In this document: in pieces, positions 1 to 8,549 of the stretch | Position numbering within the stretch: the stretch's first letter is position 1 | Layout of the letters: every line of letters begins with the position of its first letter | Assembly (NCBI GenBank): GCA_026707585.1 | Contig: JAPOWQ010000006.1 | Location: 1 to 64,000, forward strand | DNA length: 64,000 nt | Source of the DNA: Chloroflexota bacterium | GTDB lineage: Bacteria; Chloroflexota; UBA11872 | Reading direction: 5' to 3' | The notes under the pieces: generated by a model | The model's input: the letters and a program-made list of their open reading frames with translations, nothing else | What the model was told of the DNA's origin: nothing | The model's database searches: none | Position numbers and translations under genes: made by a program

Positions 1-2348
1 TCGCCTCCTCGTCCGCGGCGGCCTCCAGCCATTGCAGTACGCAATCCAGCCAGGCCCTGATCGACGACTGCGAGACGCTGCTGGGGCTGAAAGACGAGCT
101 GGCGGGCGACTCAGACGACCTGGACGACTGGGTTGGGACGACGGCGGTCAACGATTGGACGGGAATCTTTGCCGACACGACGAGGGGTGCGTACCTAATC
201 TCATTCGGTCAAGGCCAGAATCTCAGCGGGAAGCTCCCGGAGGAATTGGGCAACCTGGACAACCTGGAGACTCTGAATTTCTCGTCGCAGGAACTGACCG
301 GCTCGATCCCCAAGGAACTTGGCGATCTCAGCAACTTGACGACCCTAAACCTGTCGAATAACCGACTGACCGGCAAGATCCCGAAGGAGTTGGGCGATCT
401 CACCGCCTTGGGAGTCTTGTACCTCAATGGGAATCAGTTGACTGGCTCGATTCCGAAGGAGCTGGCCAAACTGGAAAACCTGGGAACGTTAGGCCTGCAC
501 GCAAACAACCTCACCGGCTCGATCCCCAGAGAGTTAGGCCAACTGACCGGCCTCACTGGGCTATACCTCTATGAGAACCGGCTGACCGGCAAGATTCCGG
601 ACGAATTGGGCAAGCTGACCAGCCTCACGGTGCTCAACCTCTATCAAAACCGGCTGACCGGCGAGATCCCGGACGAATTGGGCAAGCTGACCAGCCTCAC
701 GCTCTTGTCGCTGTCCGAAAACAATCTGACGGGCGAGATCCCCGCGGCGCTGGGCGACTTGAGCAGCCTGCAGTTCCTGTGGATGCGCGCCAACAAGCTG
801 AGTGGCGAGATTCCTGAGGAGCTGGGCACCCTGGGCAGCCTTCAACAGCTGTACCTGCACCAGAATAAGCTGACCGGCAAGATCCCGACCGAGCTCGGCG
901 GGTTGAGCAGCCTCCTACGCCTGCGCCTGGAAAACAACCAGCTGAGCGGCGCGATTCCGACCCAGTTGGGCAACTTGAGCAACCTGCAGTGGCTGCTCCT
1001 CAACGACAACAAGCTGACCGGCGGAATCCCGACGCAACTGGGCAGTCTGGCAAACCTTCAGATCCTGTATCTGCACCGAAACCGCGAACTGGGCGGGACC
1101 ATTCCGAGCCAGTTGGGCAGCCTGGCTAACCTGCGGCGGCTCTACCTGTACGACAACAAGCTGGACGGCAATATCCCGACGCAGCTGGGCAACTTGAGCA
1201 ACCTGCAGCGCCTGCAGCTGCACGACAACATGCTGACCGGCGGGATTCCGACCCAGTTGGGCAACTTGAGCAGCCTGCAGCGCCTGTACCTGCACCGAAA
1301 CCGCGAGCTGGGCGGGACCATTCCGAGCCAGTTGGGCAGCCTGTCCAACCTGACGGAGCTGGTGCTGGACCGGACCAAGCTGAGCGGCGCGATTCCGGCT
1401 CAGCTGGGCCAGCTCACCAAGCTGCAGGTGCTGGGGCTGTCGTGCAATGAACTCAGTGGCACGGCGCCGGCCGGGTTGAGCGGCGCCGGCAGCGCGGTGA
1501 CGGGCAACGACCCGGACGGCAATCCCCTGGGGACGCACATCTACCTGCAGGGCAACATGCTGGTGGACGGGGAGGGCGCGGCGCTGGCGCGGACTGCCCA
1601 ATTGCCCGCCAGCCTGCGGTCCCCGGCGGACGGGGGCACCAAGCGCGCCAGCCCCGATTTGGCGATTACGCTGACCGGCCGCTGTTATGGCGACTCCCCG
1701 CCGGCAGCGCCCAAGCCCGCGTCCAGGCCCAAACGCCAGCCAACCCCGGCCGTGGTCGGCGTCACGGACGCGGCCGTGGCCGTTCTGCCGCCGGACGAGG
1801 GCGCGCCGCTGCGCCTGGAGCGCCGCGATGCGACGGGCGGCCTCCTGGAGTTGGACGTGGGCCGCATCTCCGCCGACCGCCAGGAGATTAGCCTGGGCGG
1901 CATCATCCGCGATGCCGCCGATGGGCAAATCTACGCGATTGTGCGTCGCGAGCCGCGGCGCTGGGACGGCGATATCGTGCGGCGCTGGGTGCCGCCGGAG
2001 AGCCCGCTGGCGGCGCAGATCCTTCGGTCCGACGCGCTGGCGCGGTACACGGTGCCGGCGGAGGTGCTGGCCGCGATCCCGCTGGATGGGCTGCCCTCGG
2101 TTCCCCGCCAGGTGCTGCGGAGTGTCGACCCGGCCGACGATCGCCTTTTCAGTTGGGACGTGACGACCAGCCAGTGGCGCCACGTGCCGGACCTGGCCAC
2201 CCTGCACGCGCTGGGGCTGTACTGGTGCGATGTGACGGCGGTGGATGCCAACTTCTACACGCGCCTGCCCCCGGAGCTGCTGGGCCCGCCCTATCCGGCC
2301 AGCACGGAACCCATTCAGGCCGACTATCCCGTCTGTGGCACGGCCTGA
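1..2348 (+). CDS. secreted leucine-rich-repeat protein, 5'-truncated by the window
   Basis: The frame is open from the first bases of the window, so the true start lies upstream. The visible N-terminus (ALIDDCETLLGLKDELAG, then a DDWVG/NDWTGI stretch) resembles the cysteine-bearing LRR N-cap. About 18 repeats of 24 residues follow (LxxLxLxxNxLTGxIPxELGxL), the plant-type LRR class; two units are 25 residues long (RNRELGG). After the repeats come a proline/alanine linker and an unassigned C-terminal domain of about 180 residues ending in CGTA. A surface or secreted binding protein is likely; ligand unknown. Several repeat blocks are almost identical at DNA level, suggesting recent internal duplication. 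Confidence 0.9.
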   Translation, partial: ASSSAAASSHCSTQSSQALIDDCETLLGLKDELAGDSDDLDDWVGTTAVNDWTGIFADTTRGAYLISFGQGQNLSGKLPEELGNLDNLETLNFSSQELTGSIPKELGDLSNLTTLNLSNNRLTGKIPKELGDLTALGVLYLNGNQLTGSIPKELAKLENLGTLGLHANNLTGSIPRELGQLTGLTGLYLYENRLTGKIPDELGKLTSLTVLNLYQNRLTGEIPDELGKLTSLTLLSLSENNLTGEIPAALGDLSSLQFLWMRANKLSGEIPEELGTLGSLQQLYLHQNKLTGKIPTELGGLSSLLRLRLENNQLSGAIPTQLGNLSNLQWLLLNDNKLTGGIPTQLGSLANLQILYLHRNRELGGTIPSQLGSLANLRRLYLYDNKLDGNIPTQLGNLSNLQRLQLHDNMLTGGIPTQLGNLSSLQRLYLHRNRELGGTIPSQLGSLSNLTELVLDRTKLSGAIPAQLGQLTKLQVLGLSCNELSGTAPAGLSGAGSAVTGNDPDGNPLGTHIYLQGNMLVDGEGAALARTAQLPASLRSPADGGTKRASPDLAITLTGRCYGDSPPAAPKPASRPKRQPTPAVVGVTDAAVAVLPPDEGAPLRLERRDATGGLLELDVGRISADRQEISLGGIIRDAADGQIYAIVRREPRRWDGDIVRRWVPPESPLAAQILRSDALARYTVPAEVLAAIPLDGLPSVPRQVLRSVDPADDRLFSWDVTTSQWRHVPDLATLHALGLYWCDVTAVDANFYTRLPPELLGPPYPASTEPIQADYPVCGTA

Positions 2349-2840
2349 CCCGCGGCCTTGGGCCCAGACCCTACGCAACGCCGGCGGGGCGCCCTGAGTC
2401 CGTGCGCGCTAGCCGGCGTGGGACGTTGGACCGGTTGAAGCCTCGCCGATTTTGGCCGGGGACGGCCGAGACCTTCGGCTAGCTGAGGACAGGTTCGGCC
2501 TCTCCCCAGGGACCCGTGCGTAACCCAGGGGTGGGTGCCCGCAGACTGATGGCTGCGCGCAAGACGGGCGGATCAGAGACGCCGCCCCCAGTCGGCAAGC
2601 TCAGGGCAGGCACTGCGACTGACAGCGCCGGGTATGCCGGATGCGGTTCGCCTGGCTCGGGATGCACGGGGGGCATCAAGACCGGAAGACGCGCGGGTCG
2701 GGGACGCCGCCCGCATTCGGCAGGCTCAGGGCAGGCTCTCCGTGAGATGGGGACGCGGACGCCGGGATGACGGAGGGGGGTCTGACCTGGCGGGGTGGTT
2801 GGCATAGACTGTGGATCACAGGAACTGTGGGACTGTGGAA
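2349..2840. repeat. intergenic region with decayed palindromic repeats
   Basis: No convincing gene. It holds two related degenerate elements near 2555-2610 and 2680-2740 built on a GACGGGCGG...CCGCCC inverted repeat followed by a 'GGCAAGCTCAGGGCAGG'-like tail. An 'ACGCCGGGATGACGGAGG' tail near 2757 belongs to another REP-like family seen again near 3740. Similar elements lie at 26.6, 29.2 and 33.4 kb. Confidence 0.55.
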
Positions 2841-3155
2841 ATGCGGAATATTACGGTCTCGGTGGACGACGCGACGTATCGGCGGGCGCGAATTCGGGCG
2901 GCGGAGCTGGATACGTCGGTGTCGGCGCTCGTGCGGGAATACCTGCGGTCGCTGTCGGTCGAACGCGCCAAGGGTCCGCCGACCGAGACGGAGGCCGAGC
3001 GACGCGGCCGACTGCTCCGCGAAGTGATAGCGGACTTTGATGCCCGAGGCGTGGGTCTGCGAATGGCTGACAACCTGTCGCGGGACGAGATGTACGACCG
3101 CGACGCCGCTCGAGCTGAGGCTGAACGTGAACGAAGGCGCAAGCGGTCGGCCTGA
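2841..3155 (+). CDS. ribbon-helix-helix antitoxin (VapB/FitA-like)
   Basis: A 104-residue protein starting MRNITVSVDDATYRRAR, a typical RHH strand-helix-helix DNA-binding N-terminus, followed by a charged C-terminal tail of the kind that binds a toxin. An in-frame start at 2811 would add ten residues without family character, so ATG 2841 is preferred. The stop is 5 bp before the start of a PIN-domain toxin gene, the standard antitoxin-toxin operon order. It would repress its own promoter and neutralise the PIN nuclease. The toxin reading frame carries an internal stop, so this may now be an orphan antitoxin. Confidence 0.8.
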   Translation: MRNITVSVDDATYRRARIRAAELDTSVSALVREYLRSLSVERAKGPPTETEAERRGRLLREVIADFDARGVGLRMADNLSRDEMYDRDAARAEAERERRRKRSA

Positions 3156-3160
3156 CATTG

Positions 3161-3589
3161 ATGCGCCTCGGCGACACCAATGTGCTGCTGTACGCATCAG
3201 GCGAGTTGGCGGACGATGCCGAGAAAAGAGAGCGGGCCCTGAGCCTCCTGGCGGAGCCTGAGCTCGCCGTCTCCGTGCAGGTCCTACAGGAGTTCTAGTA
3301 CCAGGCCAGACGGTCGACTCGTCCGGGACGGCTGACGCATGACCAAGCCATGAGATTCCTGGAGCCTCTCATGACGCTGCCGATACAGGACATGACATTG
3401 ACTGTGTTTGCGACGGCCGTTGCCATCAGTCAACGATTTGGTATTTCCTACTGGGACGGGGCGATCCTGGCGGCGGCGCGGGCGCTGGGGTGCGATGCGG
3501 TGTATTCGGAGGATCTGAGCTCGGAGCAGGATTATGACGGGGTGCGGGTGATCAATCCGTTTCGGGGGAGCGGGGTGAAGAAGGAGTGA
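3161..3589 (+). pseudogene. PIN-domain toxin (VapC-like) interrupted by one in-frame TAG
   Basis: From ATG 3161 the frame reads MRLGDTNVLLYAS...VLQEF, stops at TAG 3296-3298, and continues in the same frame to 3589 (YQARR...ISYWDGAILAAA...VYSEDL...GVRVINPF). Read through, it is a full-length PIN ribonuclease of about 142 residues. The expected acidic residues are all present: D5 in GDTN, E in VLQEF, D in YWDGAI and D in SEDL. The only visible lesion is the nonsense codon, falling where relatives usually have an aromatic or other residue after EF. An inactivated toxin or a base-call error are both possible. Confidence 0.8.
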
Positions 3590-3738
3590 GCGAAGAGGAG
3601 TGAGAGGTGAGATGAGGACCGGATGGGACTGCCTGGGAGGGTTGGGTGGTCAGGGTGTGGTTCGACACGGCCCGCCGAAGACTCTGGGCCGGCTCACCAC
3701 GAACGGGTGGGGGCCTGGGAAAGGTGGGGGCACGGAAG

Positions 3739-3775
3739 ACTGGATCCCGGCTGAAGACGCCGGGATGACGGAGGG
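3739..3775. repeat. REP-like hairpin upstream of rplU
   Basis: TGGATCCCGGC...GCCGGGATGACGG forms a short inverted repeat (ATCCCGGC/GCCGGGAT) of a kind common between bacterial genes. A half element occurs at about 2757-2775. Confidence 0.5.
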
Positions 3776-3881
3776 GATGCGGGGTTTTGGTAGGATGAGC
3801 GGGTTGAGGCGTGGCGTGCCGAATGCGTGGCGCGCGGTTGGGACGCCGGGGTTTTACCAGAGAACCAGCGACGGGATCGTT

Positions 3882-4205
3882 ATGGGTTACGCGGTTTTTT
3901 CGACCGGGGGCAAGCAGTATCGCGTGTCGCCGGGGGACGTGATCGAGGTGGAGCGGCTGGACGCTGAGACGTCGGGGTCCCTGACGTTTGACGATGTGTT
4001 GCTGGTGAGCGATGAGGATGGCGTGCACGTGGGTCAGCCGACCGTCGAAGGCGCCTCGATCGAGGCGAGCGTGCTGGAGCACGTGCGGGGCCGGAAGATC
4101 CGGATCTTCACCTACCGGGCCAGCAAGCGCCGGCGGCGCCGGATGGGGCACCGCCAGGAGTTGACGCGGGTGCGGATCGATTCGATCAGCGCGCAGCCGG
4201 CATAG
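3882..4205 (+). CDS. rplU: 50S ribosomal protein L21
   Basis: A 107-residue protein beginning [15 protein letters not shown], the conserved L21 N-terminus, with a basic RNA-binding centre ([13 protein letters not shown], residues about 80-92) and a C-terminus ending RVRIDSI. L21 binds 23S rRNA in the large subunit. Upstream in-frame starts would add nearly 100 residues of repeat-derived sequence with no homology, so ATG 3882 is the start. rpmA follows 27 bp downstream, the usual rplU-rpmA operon. Confidence 0.97.
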   Translation: MGYAVFSTGGKQYRVSPGDVIEVERLDAETSGSLTFDDVLLVSDEDGVHVGQPTVEGASIEASVLEHVRGRKIRIFTYRASKRRRRRMGHRQELTRVRIDSISAQPA

Positions 4206-4232
4206 TCGATCGAAACGGAAGGACTACGAGCG

Positions 4233-4487
4233 ATGGCACACAAAAAGGGGCTGGGCAGCAGCCGGAACGGTCGCGACAGTAACCCGAAGATGCTGGGGGT
4301 GAAGAAGTTCGCGGGCGAGGAGATCCGGACGGGTCAGATCATCGCCCGGCAGCGGGGTACGAAGCTGCTTCCCGGATCGCACGTTGGCGTGGGCCGGGAT
4401 CACACGTTGTTTGCGCTGGCCGACGGGACGCTGGTGTTTGAGCAGGTTCGGGGGCGGAAGCGCGTGAGGGTTGCGCCTGCGGCTTAG
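4233..4487 (+). CDS. rpmA: 50S ribosomal protein L27
   Basis: An 84-residue protein starting [17 protein letters not shown], the conserved L27 N-terminus that reaches the peptidyl-transferase centre, with the family core VIARQRGTK-like segment ([13 protein letters not shown]) and [10 protein letters not shown]. No cleavable N-terminal extension is visible. AGGA lies just upstream of ATG 4233. Cotranscribed with rplU. Confidence 0.98.
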   Translation: MAHKKGLGSSRNGRDSNPKMLGVKKFAGEEIRTGQIIARQRGTKLLPGSHVGVGRDHTLFALADGTLVFEQVRGRKRVRVAPAA

Positions 4488-4570
4488 GCTTTTTCGAATC
4501 TGGATTCGGTTGCTGGAGTTGGGACAGTTTGGTTGCTGGGCCTGAACCTGGGTGCAAGGGCTGGCAGCCA

Positions 4571-4834
4571 CCCTCACCCCAACCCTCTCCCTCAAGGGGG
4601 AGAGGGAGTAGAGGCGCCGGGGTATACGGGGTCTGAAGCAGGAGGTTTGGAGAGCGGGAGAGATCACGAGCGGAAGACCCCTCACCGATTTCCGGCGGGT
4701 ACGCCGGAATCTGCCTCTCCCCCAGGAGAGGGGAAGATTGGCGGATCCAGGGTCGTCTTTGGCAGGAGGTTTGTAGAGCAGGAGATATCACGACAGGAAG
4801 ACCCCTCACCCTACCCTCTCCCCAAGGAGAGGGA
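4571..4834. repeat. three REP-like palindromic elements (CCCTCTCC..GGAGAGGG family)
   Basis: Copies at about 4571-4607, 4712-4735 and 4797-4834 contain CCCTCACCCcAACCCTCTCC followed by GGAGAGGG, giving a hairpin with a CCTCTCC/GGAGAGG stem. The 442 bp between rpmA and the tRNA hold nothing else recognisable. The same element recurs at 11.9, 36.0, 36.2, 36.3, 37.8, 39.1 and 45.5 kb. Confidence 0.75.
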
Positions 4835-4929
4835 TTAAGGCGGGCACCAGGCTGGGGAGCCACAGGTTGCGCCGTGTTGATAGCCCGCCGGGAGAGGGAG
4901 TGATTGGCAGCCCCGGAGGGTGCTGCTGA

Positions 4930-5005
4930 GGGCCGATAGCTCAGTCGGAAGAGCGCCGCACTCGCATTGCGGAGGTCGTGGGTTCGAATCCCATTCGGTC
5001 CACCA
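4930..5005 (+). tRNA. tRNA-Ala (CGC), genomic CCA
   Basis: Acceptor GGGCCGA pairs with TCGGTCC, giving the alanine identity pair G3:U70. The anticodon stem CCGCA/TGCGG encloses loop CTCGCAT with anticodon CGC at 34-36. The T arm has loop TTCGAAT. The discriminator A is at 5002 and CCA at 5003-5005 is encoded. Two full-length degenerate copies (8474, 16043) and a fragment (about 24467) lie downstream in the same orientation. Confidence 0.95.
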
Positions 5006-5084
5006 AGTTACCGATTGACAGTGCCGTGCAAGTATCTAAGATACTCAGACATTAGCACGCGTCAGATCACCGGATGCTGAACGA

Positions 5085-5555
5085 ATGACCCATGAGCAGA
5101 TGTCCCTAGACGACCATATTGTTGCGAAAATCGAGTTGCTCATTCGTCGACCTGTGGCGCAAGTGTTTGACGCCTTCGTGAATCCAGATGTGATTACGAA
5201 ATTTTGGTTCAACCGTACTTCCGGGCCTTTGGTAGCTGACGGCTCGGTGAAGTGGTTCTGGGATCTGTACGAAGCATCGACGACGGTTCGCGTGTTGGCA
5301 TTGGAGCAAGATAAGCGGATCTACATTGAATGGGATGTTGACTCGGACAATCCATCGCGGGTTGAGTGGACTTTCGAAGATCGTGGGGCCGACGGGACGT
5401 ATGTCAGTGTCGTCAATAGCGGCTTCGATAGCGACGTCAATGACGTGATCGACCAAGTTGTAGATTCGACGGGCGGCTTCGCTCTCGTTCTCGCGGCAGC
5501 CAAGGCGTACCTTGAGCATGGTGTTTCCCTGAACATCGTCGCCGATCGATTTTGA
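5085..5555 (+). CDS. SRPBCC / AHSA1-type ligand-binding protein
   Basis: A 156-residue protein with the START-like layout: the N-terminal strand leads into RRPVAQVFDAFVNPDVITKFWF, then a run of beta strands, and a C-terminal helix (GGFALVLAAAKAYLEHG). This is the activator-of-Hsp90-ATPase-homology group, usually small hydrophobic-ligand-binding or polyketide-cyclase-like proteins. The ligand cannot be inferred. It is the first gene after tRNA-Ala and thus the first cargo gene of the accessory region. No signal peptide. Confidence 0.85.
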   Translation: MTHEQMSLDDHIVAKIELLIRRPVAQVFDAFVNPDVITKFWFNRTSGPLVADGSVKWFWDLYEASTTVRVLALEQDKRIYIEWDVDSDNPSRVEWTFEDRGADGTYVSVVNSGFDSDVNDVIDQVVDSTGGFALVLAAAKAYLEHGVSLNIVADRF

Positions 5556-6008
5556 CCATACGGTTGACAGGCTACTCGGGGTACCTGCCCTGTCTGTTTC
5601 ACGAGGATGTTCCGAATAGGCAAGGCTGCCTAGACCGGCGCTTCCGGCAGACCTCGGCCTCCAGCTCATGGGTAGGCGGGGTCCGTCCGAACACGGATCA
5701 CCCGACGGCCCTCCTCTATCTGGCCCGGGAATCGGGCCTCGTCTATCTGACGTACCTTCCCGCCCCTAGCTTTGGGACCTTGTTCATCTTCCGGATGAAT
5801 TAGAGGCACGAGAACCTTCTCGCCGAGCTGGGCCGAGAGAGTACGGAGAATTCGAAGTTCACCAGGTGTGCGTCGCTGTTGGAGGCCTCGGTGCTGGGTG
5901 AGACGGGGATCAGCTACAGGCAGTCTGACCACGTATATTCGGAGGAGTCTTCCCAGTGGTAAGGCGAGCTGAGGGCGCAAAAGGCTATCCGTGTCTGAAA
6001 GACCGTTC
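5556..6008. other. intergenic stretch, no supported gene
   Basis: Short overlapping frames exist on both strands (for example 5666-5980 minus) but none has a recognisable motif or ribosome-binding site. It lies between the SRPBCC gene and a recombinase remnant and may be decayed mobile DNA. Confidence 0.4.
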
Positions 6009-6400
6009 TTAGATCAGGACCTCCCAGCGAAAGATTCGCAAATCGGTACGCCTTGCCCCACCAAACTTGACGGTAGACAGTACCGAGCCGTTCAGCGCCA
6101 TCTCCTCAGCGTCCCTCCCAGGTATGGGGCTGTGGTCGGGCATCGGAATCGTGAAGCGCACCACGACGATCTCTTTCACGAAGCTCTCGACGAAGGCTTT
6201 GCGCTCCGTCAGGTCGCTCACGTTCAGGAAAGCACTCATCTCCGTGGCGTAGGCCGTGATGGTCTCCATATCGTCAGGACTCCCTGCGCTGCGAGAGCGA
6301 CGCCCTCGTTTCCTCAGCAGTGGCCTCAATGCGCTCCTGCCGATTCCACGAGTCGCCCAGGATGCCCCGCTTCGCAAGGGTCCTTGCGTTGGTACGCCTT
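6009..6400 (-). pseudogene. serine recombinase C-terminal remnant
   Basis: The minus strand ends ...TDLRIFRWEVLI and includes DLTERKAFVESFVKEI and FTIPMPDHSPIPG, the C-terminal region of large site-specific serine recombinases. Upstream of about 6280 the similarity jumps to another frame (AKRGILGDSWNRQERIEAT). The catalytic N-terminal domain is absent. It is a decayed fragment, not a functional integrase. Two shorter copies of the same terminal peptide occur at 10552 and 11718 on the same strand. Confidence 0.7.
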
Positions 6401-6513
6401 GAGAGCCGAGAGTAATGCCCGACACTTTTGGCGAGGGTCTCTCTTTGGCAATGATTGAGACTTTGGGTTAAGTTAAACGGCTCTACCAGTTCTGCTGGTT
6501 GCGGAATAGTTGA

Positions 6514-7122
6514 ATGGGCAAGCTTCGTCCTTCCATGTCGGTTAAGGAATTTGAAGATGGCTATTTCTATGCTGCAGAGCTTAGAGGCTTTGCGCGCCAA
6601 CTCGGTATCCCTGTAGGTCGACGGCACAAACTCGAGCTTGAGGCTCTCATTCGCGACTTTCTTCGAACCGGGATCGTTCCGTGCGCCAAGTCCGTGCCTC
6701 ACCGACGATCCGGTGAGGAGCGGGACAAGCTTACGCCTGAATCAATCGTCCGGAATTATGTCGACGATATGCGAACGAAGAACTTTCTGCGAGAACTGAT
6801 TCATGGGGGTGCCCCGTCGCTGAAGGATAAGTCAGGCCAGTGGTACTGGCTCAACGACTGGCGCCGCAAGCAGCTTCAGTCGGGCAAGCGCATCACCTAC
6901 GCGGATCTGGCCAATCGACTACTGGAGCTTGTGCGCACCGAGGGTCGCCTGCCGCGGATCCCATCGGCCCGGTTCAATAACTTCATCACGGATTTCACGA
7001 CAGACCCAGTGAACAAGAGCAAGAGCCGCGCCGAGGCTGTCGCGGCTTGGGAGTACATCAAGTCCGTTCCCGGACCCAAGACCTATCAGGCCTACGCGGC
7101 CCTCAAATCCAACAGGACGTGA
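6514..7122 (+). CDS. SAP-domain protein
   Basis: A 202-residue protein. Residues about 10-52 (YFYAAELRGFARQLGIP... LEALIRDFLRTG) match the two-helix SAP DNA-binding motif. The middle contains WYWLNDWRRKQ and the C-terminal half is basic and helical. No catalytic motif is seen. Such proteins are usually short accessory DNA- or RNA-binding proteins of unclear role. The stop overlaps the next ATG by one base (TGATG), implying translational coupling to the following ORF. Confidence 0.7.
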   Translation: MGKLRPSMSVKEFEDGYFYAAELRGFARQLGIPVGRRHKLELEALIRDFLRTGIVPCAKSVPHRRSGEERDKLTPESIVRNYVDDMRTKNFLRELIHGGAPSLKDKSGQWYWLNDWRRKQLQSGKRITYADLANRLLELVRTEGRLPRIPSARFNNFITDFTTDPVNKSKSRAEAVAAWEYIKSVPGPKTYQAYAALKSNRT

Positions 7123-7457
7123 TGCCGAGGGGAGAGACCACTAGTCCGCTCACACGGTTCCAAACCCCGGAAGAACCATTGCTGGATCGCCTTGTAGGCC
7201 GGAACACTGCGAGAAGCACCACGCTCACGAGTGATGATGAGATGAATCAGGGGGTGCGGAGACTAACCAATAGCGCTCCGTCCGGGGAGAAGATTACCTA
7301 CTTGATGCTGTTCGGCATCAAGTACTCTGACCTTCTACATCGAAACAACATCACAGACATCTTGGAGGCAGCAGGCGTCGCCACACTTGGTCCCACGGCG
7401 AATATGGGACGTCGTTTTGCTCACCATGTGAACCCGAAGGACTCGATTGGCCTTTGA
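7122..7457 (+). CDS. small hypothetical protein coupled to the SAP gene
   Basis: A 111-residue ORF whose ATG shares a base with the upstream stop codon. It reads MPRGETTSPLTRFQ..., with ITYLMLFGIKYSDLLHRNNITDILEAAG in the second half. No family is recognised. The overlap with the SAP-domain gene is the main evidence that it is real. Its 3' end overlaps the convergent ORF at 7421-7735 by 37 bp, so one of the two ends may be truncated or decayed. Confidence 0.5.
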   Translation: MPRGETTSPLTRFQTPEEPLLDRLVGRNTARSTTLTSDDEMNQGVRRLTNSAPSGEKITYLMLFGIKYSDLLHRNNITDILEAAGVATLGPTANMGRRFAHHVNPKDSIGL

Positions 7458-7735
7458 TAAAGGGACCAGATGTCGTGGGCAGCCGGGTGCTGGGTCCAGA
7501 GGCTGTCGGTCGCTGATACGACGTTGTCGCCGATGGCCCAGTTGCCGGTTTCGACATCGATGGCCACGACTTCGCCGTGGTGGTCGGGCTCGACCTGGTG
7601 TCGAATGTCCCGCTCGTAGATCTCGTTGCCCAGGCGGGCCGTCTCTTCTTTCGGGCGATCCGGGGGGGCGGAGGGTCTAGCTCGCAGGGTGGAAGGCGAG
7701 GATGGCGAGTCCGTCATAGATCCCCTCAGGAGCAT
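7421..7735 (-). CDS. small protein, copy 1 of the 'ETARLGxEIYERDIR' family
   Basis: Residues about 28-75 (EETARLGNEIYERDIRHQ, then DHHGEVVAIDVETGNWAIG) match the ORF at 14337-14612, where the gene is coupled to a clan-AA aspartic protease. Here no protease follows and the C-terminus (IWSLYQRPIESFGFTW) does not match copy 2, so the 3' end is probably replaced. Start at 7735 or internal ATG 7717. Function unknown. It is a degenerate relic of a two-gene module. Confidence 0.6.
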   Translation of the reverse strand: MLLRGSMTDSPSSPSTLRARPSAPPDRPKEETARLGNEIYERDIRHQVEPDHHGEVVAIDVETGNWAIGDNVVSATDSLWTQHPAAHDIWSLYQRPIESFGFTW

Positions 7736-7812
7736 CCCTCTGCCGGATTGACTCTAGCAGCCTGCGGAGGTTGCCCGGGGAAGGTGAGAGCACTTGTGTT
7801 AGGCGTCAAGAG

Positions 7813-8169
7813 TTAGGGCGGTGTCGACTCTGCGGGGAGGTTTTGGGGTTTGGATGGTTGGCCGGATTTGGGTGGGGTCTGGGCGGGTTCGAGGCGGAGC
7901 TTTAGGCCGAGGGCGCGGGTGATTTTGAGGAGTGTTGCCAGGGTGGGGTTGCCGTCGCTGGAGAGCGCCTGGTAGAGGTTGCCCCGGTTCAGGCCGGTTT
8001 CGCGAGCGAGAGCGCTCAGGTTGTGTGTCCGTGCGACGTGCTTCAGGACAGCGCGAATCAAGACACCGTCGCCAAGGTCCTCGTCCAGCGCCGCGCTGAG
8101 AAGGCCTTGAAGGTCCTCGTCGGTCCGCATGTAGTCCGATGCATCGAACTTTCGATACTCCTCAGCCAT
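7813..8169 (-). CDS. addiction-module antidote, Xre/HigA-like helix-turn-helix protein
   Basis: A 118-residue protein. The N-terminal part (FDASDYMRTDEDLQGLL) and the central helix-turn-helix (LSALARETGLNRGNLYQALS...PTLATLLKITRALGL) are typical of the COG3636 'putative addiction module antidote' group, normally paired with a RelE/HigB-like killer. The tail is proline-rich. No killer gene is adjacent on the minus strand: upstream DNA is a decayed hicB on the opposite strand, so this looks like an orphan antidote. It probably binds the palindrome at 8214-8229. Confidence 0.8.
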   Translation of the reverse strand: MAEEYRKFDASDYMRTDEDLQGLLSAALDEDLGDGVLIRAVLKHVARTHNLSALARETGLNRGNLYQALSSDGNPTLATLLKITRALGLKLRLEPAQTPPKSGQPSKPQNLPAESTPP

Positions 8170-8213
8170 CAGTCGAACGTCGTGCTCCGCAGGATTACGT
8201 ATATTGTTGAAGT

Positions 8214-8229
8214 GTACGATATACCGTAC
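8214..8229. promoter_or_regulatory. candidate operator of the antidote gene
   Basis: GTACGATATACCGTAC, arms GTACG/CGTAC around ATATAC, lies 45 bp upstream of the antidote ATG in a locally AT-rich patch. The position suits autoregulation. Assignment is inference. Confidence 0.4.
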
Positions 8230-8420
8230 ATCCAGTGGGAGAGTTCGAGCGGGTTTGGGGCGCGTGTGCCGGATATTCGGGGGTGTATAGCGGCTTTGGG
8301 GGGACGAAGGCGGAGGTTGCGGTGGTGATCCGGGAGGCCATTGAGCTTTAGCTGGAGGCGATGGAGGAGGACGGGGAAGCGATTCCGGCTCCGCAGGCGT
8401 ATGAACTGACTGAGGTCTAG
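8215..8420 (+). pseudogene. decayed HicB-family antitoxin, copy 1
   Basis: Fragments read SGFGARVPDIRGCIA, then after a frameshift TKAEVAVVIREAIEL, then an in-frame TAG, then LEAMEEDGEAIPAP and ELTEV. This is the HicB partial RNase H-like fold order (VPDLPGC... IREAIELHLE... G..IPEP). At least one frameshift and one nonsense codon are present and no hicA is adjacent. The next element downstream is a pseudo-tRNA-Ala, the same order as at 15.85-16.12 kb. Confidence 0.75.
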
Positions 8421-8473
8421 TCGTCCGGAACGCAGGGGGGCGGTTTCCGGGAACTCCGGATTGGACGGACCCG

Positions 8474-8549
8474 GGGCCGATGGCTCAGCCGGAGGAGGGC
8501 CGCGCTTGGATTGGGGAGGTCGTGGGTTGGGATTCGATTCGGTCGACCA
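8474..8549 (+). pseudogene. pseudo-tRNA-Ala, copy 1
   Basis: Exactly 76 bp, like tRNA-Ala at 4930-5005, and matching it at about 63 of 76 positions by eye. It keeps GGGCCGAT and the ACCA end but has lost the anticodon stem (GCCGCGCTTGGATTGGGG) and the TTCGAAT loop (now TTGGGAT), so it cannot be a functional tRNA. Probably an old attachment-site duplicate. Confidence 0.8.

Noticed and set aside
915-2378. 487-residue minus-strand ORF opposite the LRR gene
   Set aside because: Gln/Arg-rich antisense shadow of the GC-rich repeats; the plus frame has clear LRR periodicity.
4493-4510. CGAATCTGGATTCG hairpin as a terminator of rplU-rpmA
   Set aside because: The T run lies before, not after, the stem on the coding strand, so it does not form an intrinsic terminator for these genes.
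6009-6425. Intact integrase gene for the island
   Set aside because: Only the C-terminal part of a serine recombinase is present, split over two frames, with no catalytic domain.
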